From positions 1 to 6,016 of the forward strand of contig JAAZNR010000403.1 in assembly GCA_012798155.1 (NCBI GenBank): a stretch of DNA of 6,016 bases, read 5' to 3'. The position numbers were made by a program, and so were the translations under genes. Below, one piece after another: positions 1-6,016 of the stretch (the stretch's first letter is position 1; each line of letters begins with the position of its first letter). The notes below the pieces were generated by a model. The model saw nothing but the letters and a program-made list of their open reading frames with translations, made no database searches and was not told the DNA's origin. Source of the stretch: Thermogutta sp. (GTDB taxonomy: Bacteria; Planctomycetota; Planctomycetia; Pirellulales; Thermoguttaceae).

Positions 1-690
1 CGTGCCGCCCTCCACGGGGACCTCGATCTTGACGACGCCTTCCCGGGCCTGGATCAGCGTCTTGGCGACGACCGGCTGGTGGGGCGACCAATGGAGCGGG
101 GGCGGAGCCTGGGGATTGCCGCGCGGGGGCCCGGCCGGGGACGGGTCGGCAGCGCCCGCCGCGCCGCGGTTGACCCACCAATTCCACCCTACAAAAAGGG
201 TCACAAGGGCCGCCGCCAGACCGCCGACGAAACCGCCGATCCATATTCCCGTCGCTCGCCTGCCGAAGCGATTTTCCGCCATCAGCCGCCCGCGACGGCG
301 GTAGCGGCTCAACACGGGATCATCGCTCGCGCCGAGGGCCGGTACGGCGGCATCCGATCCCGCCGAAACGGATTCCGCGGCAACCGCATCCCGCGCCTCG
401 CCGAGAGGGGCGCCATCCCGTGCGTTGCCGAGGGGGACGCCATCCCGTGCCTCCCCGAGAGGGGCGCCCGCGGCTTCGAGCGACTTTTCCCCGCTCCCGA
501 GAGCATTTGCAGCGGCTTGCGGGGGATGAGCGGCCTTGGGGGGATTGCCGGCGGCCGTTGTGGGGCCGGCCTTGCGGGCCGTAAGCGTGAACGATCGCCC
601 GCAGCGGGTGCAGCGGATCCGCGCTCCCGGGACCCGATCGCCCTCGGGAAGCGGTTCCCCGCAATGACTGCACCGCCAGGCCTCGACCAT
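1..690 (-). CDS. Zinc-ribbon, single-pass membrane protein, probable trypsin-like (S1C) serine protease, 3' end outside window
   Basis: The frame is open from ATG at 690 to the left edge (230 codons, no stop), so the C-terminus is missing. The start is secure: an in-frame TAG lies at 727-729 and no ATG, GTG or TTG lies in frame between it and 690. A GGAGG at 704-708 is 13 bases upstream, a long spacing. Residues 7-30 form a zinc ribbon (C7-X2-C10, C27-X2-C30, then GRSF), the type common at the N-termini of planctomycete proteins. Residues about 40-125 are Ala/Pro/Gly-rich and contain a 9-residue repeat. A basic patch (residues 129-145) precedes a hydrophobic segment at about 148-169, predicting a cytoplasmic N-terminus and an exported C-terminus. 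After a Pro-rich spacer, residues 211-230 (TLIQAREGVVKIEVPVEGGT) resemble the first beta strand of HtrA/Deg-like trypsin domains. No catalytic residue is in the window, so the protease call is inference; the zinc ribbon and membrane segment are seen directly. Confidence 0.75.
   Translation of the reverse strand, partial: MVEAWRCSHCGEPLPEGDRVPGARIRCTRCGRSFTLTARKAGPTTAAGNPPKAAHPPQAAANALGSGEKSLEAAGAPLGEARDGVPLGNARDGAPLGEARDAVAAESVSAGSDAAVPALGASDDPVLSRYRRRGRLMAENRFGRRATGIWIGGFVGGLAAALVTLFVGWNWWVNRGAAGAADPSPAGPPRGNPQAPPPLHWSPHQPVVAKTLIQAREGVVKIEVPVEGGT
394..474 (-). repeat. Three tandem 27-bp units inside the zinc-ribbon gene
   Basis: Units at 394-420, 421-447 and 448-474 are imperfect copies sharing the core ccgag..gg.cgcc. 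They are an exact multiple of codons and encode a 9-residue repeat of the form APLGEARDG / VPLGNARDG / APLGEARDA in the linker between zinc ribbon and membrane segment. The sequence before 394 keeps only the terminal gcatcccg, so the array has about three units. It probably arose by in-frame slippage in a low-constraint linker. Confidence 0.8.
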
Positions 691-845
691 CTCGCCGTAC
701 CATCCTCCGCGGACCCAACTCTTAGCCTAACACGCGGGAGAAGGCGACGCGAGACTTCGGCGCGAATCGCCCTTGACGGGACTGGCCGAGGGGAGCGGCT
801 GAGGATTCGCGGCGGGTTTAGTTTTACCGCGCATGGTCGCCGAAA

Positions 846-916
846 CCAGCTTACCGATCTTACGCAGATTCGCAAAGCCGCGTACCCCAGTTTACCCAGC
901 TTCTTATCCTACGCAG
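846..916. repeat. Imperfect direct repeat, two copies 50 bases apart
   Basis: Copy one (846-867, ccagcttaccgatcttacgcag) and copy two (896-916, ccagcttcttatcctacgcag) match at 17 of 22 aligned positions, with identical ends ccagctt and tacgcag and a variable middle. They lie in the non-coding spacer about 160-220 bases upstream of the zinc-ribbon start. Conserved ends around a variable centre could be an operator pair or part of a structured leader RNA, but no known family was recognised. Confidence 0.4.
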
Positions 917-1046
917 TACCTGCCGGTAAAATTAGGCGGCCGGGCGAAGATAGGCATCCCACAGGGGGCGGAAATCGCCGTCGAAGCGGGCGGCGCAAAG
1001 TTTTTCCGGCACGGCGTTTACCGACGGCCGGGCGAACCGGATCGGA

Positions 1047-1061
1047 CGCCGCAGAGCGGCG
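1047..1061 (-). terminator. Possible weak terminator hairpin after the cytochrome gene
   Basis: A perfect 6-base-pair GC stem (cgccgc / gcggcg) with a 3-base loop begins 11 bases past the cytochrome TAA stop on the minus strand. No run of T follows it in the direction of transcription, so it is not a typical intrinsic terminator. The position is right, but such a short GC stem can occur by chance in this base composition. Confidence 0.25.
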
Positions 1062-1072
1062 CGAAGGGGCCG

Positions 1073-3448
1073 TTACTCCGTTTCGTAGTGCTCCACCAAC
1101 GGCCAGTATCTGGCGAAGTCGAAGTCCGGGCTGTTGTCCAGATCGTGGCAGTTGCGGCAGGAGTGGGCTTCCGAGGTCTCGGCCTCTTCCTTGGTGACGA
1201 TCATGGCTTGCGCCGCCCGCTGCTGCCGGGCGACGTCGCTGCCCATTTCCGCGGCCAAGTGTTCCCCGCCCGGGCCGTGGCACGATTCGCAACCCACGTC
1301 GATCAGCTTGGGCGTCCGATCTTGCGACAGGAACCCCGATTCGTAGGGGAAATATCGCGTGGGATGCCAGCCGGTCACGTGGCAACTGATGCACTCGGGA
1401 TCGTGGATGCGGGGGGGATCCAGCCGGACCAAGGTTTCCCATGCCTTCGCGTGGCCGGTTTTTCGCCAGATATCGTACGACTGTTCGTGGCAGTTGGCGC
1501 ATTTCTCCGAACCCACGAAGTCGCCTTGCACGTCGCGGCGGGGATGCGGCACGGCGCGAATCTCCAGCCCGTCCAACCCCAAGGCCTCCAGTTGGCTCTG
1601 ATAGTTGACCATCACTTGCTTCATCTCGGGCGAGTCGGGATAGCGCGAATCGAGGATGACCCGCTGGTAGGCGATGGGGTTTTGCGGATCGTTGAAAATC
1701 CCCAGCACGACCGCCGCCATCCCCTTTTCTCCCACGTGGACCAGCATCGTCCGGGTGCCGGGCACGAACTGCGGCGATCCCGGCGGTTCGGCCGGGCCGT
1801 CCGCGCTGACCACAACCTGAAACTGCGGGAAACGGCGGGCGAGATTCAGTACCTCTTCCTCTTTCGCGTATGCCAAAAGGACTCGGAGGTCCGCCTGCTG
1901 CTCCAGTTCCGGTACGATCTCGGCGAGGGCCTCTTCGGGATCCCTGAAGGCGATATCGTTGTTGTGGATTTCTTCGTAGTAGTCCTTGCCCAGGACGGAG
2001 GTGATGCCCACCCGAATGCCGCCGCGCTCCAGGATGATGCGCCGGGCGGTCCACTGATCGGTGTCGAAGGCGAAGAGGGCGGTATTGGCCGACACGAACC
2101 GGCTCGCCTCGTTGTCGCCTGTCGCAATCAGCGACAACAGCAGCGTGGCGGGAAGCCGCAGATCGTTCTTCCCCAAGTTGACGGCGTCGTAACCCATCTG
2201 TTTCAGGGCATCCAGGACCATCTGGAACTTGATCTCCGTCTGCTTGCCGAAGCCCTTGATGAAACCGCCGACATCCACGGCGACGACGGGCCAGCCCTGC
2301 TCGCGAAGCTGCCGGATCATGGTGTGGCGGCGGCTCATCCCGCCTTTCATCCGCTCCTTGCCGGCACAGCCGCAAGGCTCGAAATAGCCGTCTTGCCGAC
2401 CCGTGATGACCAAGGCCAGCTCGGGTTTGGTCCACCCCACGAAGAATCGGCCGTTCTCGGCGATCGGGTCGAAGGGCGGCCGTTCCACACGACGTTCGTC
2501 CTTTTCGCCGATAGTCGGCGTGTTGCCGGAATTCGCCGCGGCCGACGGGGCCATGGGCGGGGCGGGCGGGGACCCCGGCTCCGCGGCGGCCGGCGGCGGA
2601 GGAGCCGCTTCCACGGCGGCCTCCCCGGAACGAGACGTCGCAGGGGGAACCGGCGCGGCAGGAACCATCGCAGGGGGAACCGGTACAGGCGGAGCCGGCA
2701 GAGCGGGAACCGGCGAAGGGGGGCCTGGGACAGGGGAAGCCGCCTGAGGGGGAACCTGTACAGGGGGAGACGGCACGGGGGGAACGGACTGAGGGGGACC
2801 CTGCCGCGATACCACCGGCGGCGCCCCTTGCCGCAACGGGTTGGGCAGCCCCTCCGTCCGCGTCCCCGTTCCCGACGACGGCGGGAGAAGCGGGGGATTC
2901 GCGGGCAAAGCATCGTTCGAGGGCATGGCGTCGCTTGCGGTTGCGGGTGCTTCTGCCGGCACTCCAGCGACGGGATTCCCTGCGGCATCCGGCTCGGCGA
3001 ACGGGGCGGGCATGGGCGGAATGGTCGCTGCCTCGGGCGACGAAGACGGTGCCGCGACCGAGGCGTCCGGCATGACCCAAGGCGTTCCCGGTATCGCATT
3101 TCCCGACCCGCCGGGGGTCGGCTGGGGAGCGGCGACGCCCTCGCCTGAGAGGGGCGGATTGACCCAGGGCGAGGCCGGCTCCGCCGGCGCAGTAGGAGTC
3201 GGGACCGGGCCGGTCTCGGTCGCCGTTCGGGGCGGAGTCGGACTGTCCCGGCGTGCTTGCCCGTCGCTGGACGCGGCCCCGCCGTCGGCCGCCCCGTTCG
3301 GTTTGATGCAGCCCGCCGCACTCAGACTCAGGCTGAATATCACAAATGCCGCCGACAGCGCGCCGAACCGGTACCGAGACGTGTTCGCGATTCCCCGTCG
3401 GGGATTCCGCTCGGGGGCGGAGCGCTGGATCAGATTCCGTAATAGCAT
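1073..3448 (-). CDS. Lipoprotein: Pro-rich linker, 5'-nucleotidase-like domain and C-terminal tetraheme cytochrome c554-type domain
   Basis: This is a predicted exported lipoprotein that binds four c-type hemes and probably transfers electrons outside the cytoplasmic membrane; its partners are unknown. Start ATG at 3448 has an ACGGAG sequence 10 bases upstream. Residues 1-47 are a long basic N-region, a hydrophobic core (29-44) and lipobox-like SAAG-C47. Residues about 64-304 are Pro/Ala-rich and probably disordered. Residues about 340-605 resemble the UshA/5'-nucleotidase metallophosphatase fold (EPCGC at 357-361, GGMSRR at 369-374, VDVGG at 391-395, NLGKND at 424-429, VGITSVLG at 480-487) but lack the initial DxH and the later His motif. 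Residues 640-791 match the cytochrome c554 pattern: CANCH 650-654, CISCH 686-690, CESCH 720-724, CRNCH 764-768. Possible distal ligands are H666, H695, H730, H762 and H787. It lies 72 bases downstream of the DUF1573 gene, probably in one operon. The domain calls are strong; the substrate is unknown. Confidence 0.9.
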   Translation of the reverse strand: MLLRNLIQRSAPERNPRRGIANTSRYRFGALSAAFVIFSLSLSAAGCIKPNGAADGGAASSDGQARRDSPTPPRTATETGPVPTPTAPAEPASPWVNPPLSGEGVAAPQPTPGGSGNAIPGTPWVMPDASVAAPSSSPEAATIPPMPAPFAEPDAAGNPVAGVPAEAPATASDAMPSNDALPANPPLLPPSSGTGTRTEGLPNPLRQGAPPVVSRQGPPQSVPPVPSPPVQVPPQAASPVPGPPSPVPALPAPPVPVPPAMVPAAPVPPATSRSGEAAVEAAPPPPAAAEPGSPPAPPMAPSAAANSGNTPTIGEKDERRVERPPFDPIAENGRFFVGWTKPELALVITGRQDGYFEPCGCAGKERMKGGMSRRHTMIRQLREQGWPVVAVDVGGFIKGFGKQTEIKFQMVLDALKQMGYDAVNLGKNDLRLPATLLLSLIATGDNEASRFVSANTALFAFDTDQWTARRIILERGGIRVGITSVLGKDYYEEIHNNDIAFRDPEEALAEIVPELEQQADLRVLLAYAKEEEVLNLARRFPQFQVVVSADGPAEPPGSPQFVPGTRTMLVHVGEKGMAAVVLGIFNDPQNPIAYQRVILDSRYPDSPEMKQVMVNYQSQLEALGLDGLEIRAVPHPRRDVQGDFVGSEKCANCHEQSYDIWRKTGHAKAWETLVRLDPPRIHDPECISCHVTGWHPTRYFPYESGFLSQDRTPKLIDVGCESCHGPGGEHLAAEMGSDVARQQRAAQAMIVTKEEAETSEAHSCRNCHDLDNSPDFDFARYWPLVEHYETE
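2537..3259 (-). repeat. Low-complexity Pro/Ala-rich coding segment of the cytochrome fusion
   Basis: Encodes residues about 64-304 of the cytochrome protein. The densest part, about 2640-2815, consists of degenerate short units related to ggaaccgg.acaggg on the plus strand, giving runs such as VPPxPxPP in the protein. A second, looser repeat is PWVNPPL / PWVMPDA at residues 94-100 and 123-129. The role is probably a flexible tether between the lipid anchor and the folded domains. Confidence 0.7.
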
Positions 3449-3520
3449 CTTGCAGAGACTCCGTTCCCGCGTCTCGCGCCGCTGGGGCTGAGGTCCGGCG
3501 AGCCGCCGCGTCCAAGGGGA

Positions 3521-4741
3521 TCAATCGACCGCGAGGCGCAAGAGGATTTTGATCTCCGGTGCGGTGGGGTGATTGGTTTTCAGGATGATCTTTCCCAGCT
3601 CCTCCTCGGAATCGCCGAAATAATTGGCCGGTCCGGCCCCGGCCGGGATCGTGATCACGATCGGTATCAGCACCGAATCCGCCGCCTGGACCGTTTCCTC
3701 TTCGCGAACCTGAACCTGAACGAAGTCCGGGAGGGTACGCACCGGCTCGACTTCCAGCGTTTGTCCGGGGAGCGCCGGCAACCGCAGCATGATCCTGGCC
3801 TGGGAGCCGCTCTCCCGCTGGATGCGTCCCAGGTGCAAGATTCCCCGCTGGGCGTTCCACCCGCTGCCGATGATGCCGTACTCGCTTTCCACTCGACCGT
3901 GGACCGGCACTTCCAGGGGGGCGATGTCGCTCTGATCGGTGGTTATGCGGATTTTCTGCTGAAACGGCCCGACAGGCAAGCCCGGTTTTACCCGAACCAT
4001 GATCCGATAGCCCCCCGTCGCTCCCGGTTCGCCGGCCAGTTCCGCCGCGGTGAGGGGCGCATGAGACAGTTCCAGGAATTGCAGCGTCTCGTTCCGCACT
4101 TCGTCGAATCGAATGTCCGTGATCGTCACCGGTTGCCGGCGGAAGATCACCACGCGGACCTCGCCCGTCGCCGCCTGGTTGCGGACGATGCGGCTGAAGA
4201 CCAACTCCGCCGGGACGACGCGGATGGAACGCTCCACATTGGCTTTGATTCTCAGGATCACGCGCGGATTTCGCGGATCATTGGTCACCAAGGTGGCGTG
4301 CTGCGAGACCGGGCCGAAGTATTCGTGGGCGTCGAATTGGATCGGGATTTTGATCCCCTCTTGCGGCTGGAGGGTGGCCTGCGAAAAATCTAGGACCGTA
4401 CAACGGCACGAGCTGTCGCCGACGCGGAGCGTCAGCGGTGCGTCGCCGACGTTTCGGACGAGGAACTCGTGACGGTACTTGCCCTCGGACTCGATGGGGC
4501 CGAAGTCGTGCTCGATCTCAGGGGTCTCGACCCGCGGGAAGGCCCCACTGGGCCGAGCGGCCGCCGCCCCTTGGGCATTGCCCCCGGACGGCACGGCGAT
4601 CGGCTCGGAAGGGGTGATGCCGACCAGGGGGCGGCCCGACCAAGGCAGACGGTGGACTTGGTAATAGGCGACCGCCATGCCCGAGACCACGCCCAAAACC
4701 ACGACAACCAGAGCGAAGACAACCGCGGAGTAACGCGACAT
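3521..4741 (-). CDS. DUF1573 domain protein with N-terminal membrane anchor and Ig-like repeats
   Basis: Membrane-anchored, extracytoplasmic protein of 406 aa; the biochemical role of DUF1573 is not established. Start ATG at 4741 has GGGAG (4751-4755) 9 bases upstream. Residues about 5-26 are a hydrophobic segment, an anchor or uncleaved signal (no lipobox Cys). Residues about 73-170 form the DUF1573 core: HDFGPI at 78-83, LVRNVGDAPL at 94-103, SSCRCT with C112 and C114, PQEG at 126-129, and TNDPRNP at 153-159. Two later segments (around ITTDQSD and, at the C-terminus, ILKTNHP) repeat the same end-of-domain pattern, suggesting three Ig-like (ASH/MSP-like) domains. The Cys pair is typical of the family. 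It precedes the tetraheme cytochrome by 72 bases on the same strand, so co-transcription and a shared compartment are likely. A role as scaffold or partner of the cytochrome is inference. Confidence 0.88.
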   Translation of the reverse strand: MSRYSAVVFALVVVVLGVVSGMAVAYYQVHRLPWSGRPLVGITPSEPIAVPSGGNAQGAAAARPSGAFPRVETPEIEHDFGPIESEGKYRHEFLVRNVGDAPLTLRVGDSSCRCTVLDFSQATLQPQEGIKIPIQFDAHEYFGPVSQHATLVTNDPRNPRVILRIKANVERSIRVVPAELVFSRIVRNQAATGEVRVVIFRRQPVTITDIRFDEVRNETLQFLELSHAPLTAAELAGEPGATGGYRIMVRVKPGLPVGPFQQKIRITTDQSDIAPLEVPVHGRVESEYGIIGSGWNAQRGILHLGRIQRESGSQARIMLRLPALPGQTLEVEPVRTLPDFVQVQVREEETVQAADSVLIPIVITIPAGAGPANYFGDSEEELGKIILKTNHPTAPEIKILLRLAVD

Positions 4742-4909
4742 GGACAGACACTCCCGACAAACTCGTTTCAGAATCGCATTCTATCCGCTAGGTGTACGTC
4801 GGATTTTCGGATTTGTTTGATGCCTTCCAGCCCGCAGGGATGCTCGTTCGAACGTCCGCCGCGCCGCCGATTTCCGATTGATGGGGGGGTTCTCGTAGAT
4901 GCGGGGTTA
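4742..4909. promoter_or_regulatory. 168-base spacer, probable site of promoter for the DUF1573-cytochrome pair
   Basis: The gap separates the Gfo/Idh/MocA gene from the DUF1573 gene and is less GC-rich than the coding sequence. Seen in it: a perfect 10-base palindrome cgttcgaacg (4845-4854), two short tandem repeats (aatcgg twice near 4870-4880; aatccg twice near 4800-4815), a run of seven G (4883-4889) and, on the minus strand, a TAGAAT that could serve as a -10 element without a good -35 partner. The palindrome is a possible operator. No clear terminator hairpin was found. Confidence 0.3.
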
Positions 4910-5953
4910 TCATAGACCGTTCGGGGTATTTGCCGATTCGTCTTCGATATTCCCCGGGCGACAGTTTTGGTGAGAGTCCACCGCCTGCTGTACGGTGCTC
5001 AAGATTTGGTACATCGTCTCTAGGTCGTCAATCCGCTGGATGAGGCTGGTGACGGCACGGTAGAACTGGAGAAACATCCGTTCATCGACCGGCCGTTCGT
5101 GCTCCAGCCTTTCCTGGTGCCGCCCGGCCTGGTCGAACCAGACCAAGCCGGCGGGCAAGTCGATAAACGCAATGCCCTCGCGGCAAGCGATTTGCATATC
5201 AGGCGGGAGGCGATAGGCGATGGCCTCGGCCCAGGCCTCGGGGATGTATCGCCCGCAGCTTATCTGCGCGATCGGGCCTTTTCCCTTTTGATTGGGGGGA
5301 CTGAAGTCCAAGCTCATCATCATGTAGTCGGCCCCCATGGCGTCATCACCCGTGACATGCATGACGCTGGTGACCGATGAGGGGGAGCCGCCCACCACGA
5401 AGCGGCACCAATCCACCAATTCCACCAGGTCAAATTTTACGATCGGTTGCGGGGGCGGGACGGGCGACCCGTTCCGTTTCAAAAACCGTGACAACCGCCG
5501 GTGGCAAAATATCAGTCGCGATTCTCCCAACTTGGTGGCCAGAAGCTCTTTGAGCCGCAGCGTCGCCGGGGCGTACCGGTGGGGCAATTCCGCCATGAAG
5601 GCCACCCCGGCCGCAGAGACCGCCTGCCGAACCTCTTCGAATTGGCTCAGGCTGAGGTGGACGCGACTGCCCAAATAGACCGCCTTGCCGTATTCGCAGG
5701 CCGCCAGGATAGGAATATGGCCCAGCCAAGAATTGGAGAGGATCAGCACGGCGTCGATGTCCGGGCGACGGCACATGGCGCGGAATCCCACGTGGGCCTC
5801 GGCGCCGATCTCCTCCGCCGACAACTTCGCCCGCTCCGCCACCGGTTCGTACATGGCTCGCACTTGAAACCGGTCCGCGAGTACCCGAAGCACCGGGAGG
5901 TAGCGGGATTCCCAGACGTCGCCTGCTCCGACAATCCCCAGACGCAGCTTCAT
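4910..5953 (-). CDS. Divergent Gfo/Idh/MocA family oxidoreductase-like protein
   Basis: A predicted cytoplasmic protein of 347 aa, about the normal length for the family, whose members are NAD(P)-dependent sugar or inositol dehydrogenases and relatives. Start ATG at 5953 has AGGAG (5965-5969) 11 bases upstream. Residues 1-120 are a Rossmann domain: LGIVGAGDVW (5-14) is the dinucleotide-binding loop and DIDAVLI (65-71) the usual strand. The motif normally reading E-K-P, with the catalytic Lys, is here YLGSRVHLSLSQF (93-105), so the Lys is absent. AELPHRYAPA (121-130) opens the C-terminal domain. In the segment that usually reads DxGxHxxD, here around KFDLVELVDW (173-182), the His position appears to be Glu178. 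Without these residues ordinary dehydrogenase activity is doubtful; it may bind a cofactor or ligand, or use another chemistry. The substrate cannot be named. The fold is confident from the N-terminal motif and overall pattern. Confidence 0.85.
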   Translation of the reverse strand: MKLRLGIVGAGDVWESRYLPVLRVLADRFQVRAMYEPVAERAKLSAEEIGAEAHVGFRAMCRRPDIDAVLILSNSWLGHIPILAACEYGKAVYLGSRVHLSLSQFEEVRQAVSAAGVAFMAELPHRYAPATLRLKELLATKLGESRLIFCHRRLSRFLKRNGSPVPPPQPIVKFDLVELVDWCRFVVGGSPSSVTSVMHVTGDDAMGADYMMMSLDFSPPNQKGKGPIAQISCGRYIPEAWAEAIAYRLPPDMQIACREGIAFIDLPAGLVWFDQAGRHQERLEHERPVDERMFLQFYRAVTSLIQRIDDLETMYQILSTVQQAVDSHQNCRPGNIEDESANTPNGL

Positions 5954-5982
5954 GCTTCGTAAATCTCCTGTTCGGCCCCATT

Positions 5983-6016
5983 TCAGCCCTGGGCCGTATC
6001 GTCCATGGCCTCTCGC
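5983..6016 (-). CDS. Possible C-terminal end of an upstream gene (partial)
   Basis: Reading the minus strand from the right edge, one frame gives ...REAMDDTAQG and then TGA at 5983-5985, 29 bases before the start of the Gfo/Idh/MocA gene. This would fit the tail of a closely spaced upstream operon member. Only ten codons are visible, and the other two minus-strand frames are also open here, so the frame is a guess from spacing alone and no product can be suggested. Confidence 0.25.
   Translation of the reverse strand, partial: REAMDDTAQG

Larger units (their letters stand above)
691..1072. other. 382-base intergenic region with no gene
   Basis: This lies between the end of the cytochrome gene (TAA at 1073-1075) and the start of the zinc-ribbon gene. 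No ORF with a credible start and composition was found on either strand; the frames crossing it are continuations of shadow frames. It holds a short hairpin just after the cytochrome stop, a 12-base direct repeat (cggccgggcgaa at 937-948 and 1025-1036), and an imperfect 22-base direct repeat at 846-867 and 896-916. The part from about 820 to 935 is less GC-rich than its surroundings, which would suit a promoter or leader for the zinc-ribbon gene, but no convincing -35/-10 pair was identified. Confidence 0.6.

Noticed and set aside
846..930. Possible cyclic-di-GMP-type riboswitch in the spacer before the zinc-ribbon gene
   Set aside because: A few short stretches recall that family, but the conserved core and paired elements could not be laid out, so no riboswitch is called.
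79..1197. A 372-codon open frame on the plus strand, and the minus-strand frames 309-875 and 320-718
   Set aside because: All overlap the zinc-ribbon gene or its spacer in other frames and are Arg/Pro-rich. The minus frame from 690 carries a clear zinc ribbon and membrane segment and explains the region.
2640..2815. Short repeated units that at first resemble a CRISPR-like or minisatellite array
   Set aside because: The units are short, degenerate and lack spacers; they are explained by repeated Pro/Val/Ala codons in the linker of the cytochrome protein.
833..3148. A 771-codon open frame on the plus strand
   Set aside because: It is antisense to the cytochrome gene, its C-terminal third is almost wholly Arg/Gly repeats mirroring the Pro-rich coding segment, and it has no recognisable domain.
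909..3860. A 983-codon open frame on the minus strand, the longest in the window
   Set aside because: It overlaps the cytochrome gene and the end of the DUF1573 gene in another frame, is dominated by Arg, Gly, Pro and Ala, and shows no domain. The frame at 1073-3448 has a lipobox and four CXXCH motifs, so this one is a high-GC shadow.
3569..4393. A 274-codon open frame on the plus strand
   Set aside because: It lies antisense to the DUF1573 gene and has an Arg/Asp/His-rich composition typical of a reverse-strand shadow; no family was recognised.
5430..5981. A 183-codon minus-strand frame starting just upstream of the Gfo/Idh/MocA gene, and the plus-strand frame 5501-5962
   Set aside because: Both overlap the Rossmann domain coding sequence in other frames and show no domain, while the frame from 5953 has a good dinucleotide-binding motif and a ribosome binding site.

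Overview
The window looks like a chromosomal piece from a GC-rich member of the Planctomycetota. This is inferred from the gene set, not from a marker gene: an N-terminal zinc-ribbon protein with a transmembrane segment and a probable peptidase domain, a membrane-anchored DUF1573 protein, a lipoprotein multiheme cytochrome fused to a 5'-nucleotidase-like domain, and a divergent Gfo/Idh/MocA protein. All recognisable genes lie on the minus strand, so transcription reads from high to low coordinates. No tRNA, rRNA, CRISPR array, insertion sequence or phage gene was seen.

In transcription order: (1) a possible last ten codons of an upstream gene at the right edge; (2) a Gfo/Idh/MocA-like protein of 347 aa (5953-4910) in which the usual Glu-Lys-Pro motif is replaced; (3) a 168-base spacer; (4) a 406-aa DUF1573 / Ig-like repeat protein with an N-terminal membrane anchor (4741-3521); (5) after 72 bases, a 791-aa predicted lipoprotein (3448-1073) made of a proline/alanine-rich linker of about 240 residues, a 5'-nucleotidase-like metallophosphatase fold and a C-terminal cytochrome c554-type domain with four CXXCH motifs; (6) a 382-base non-coding stretch with a weak hairpin and an imperfect direct repeat; (7) the first 230 codons of a zinc-ribbon membrane protein (690 to the left edge) that seems to enter a trypsin-like (HtrA/Deg type) domain where the window ends.

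The DUF1573 and cytochrome genes are close and co-directional, and both products should sit outside the cytoplasmic membrane, so they form a plausible pair handling electron transfer or protein assembly there. The zinc-ribbon protein would place its C-terminal domain in the same compartment. The link to the Gfo/Idh/MocA protein, which has no visible export signal, is only positional. Several long open frames on both strands overlap these genes; they are Arg/Pro/Gly-rich by-products of high GC and were rejected. The most notable points are the domain architecture of the cytochrome fusion, with a degenerate metal site and a conserved-looking Cys pair, and the loss of the expected catalytic residues in the oxidoreductase-like protein.
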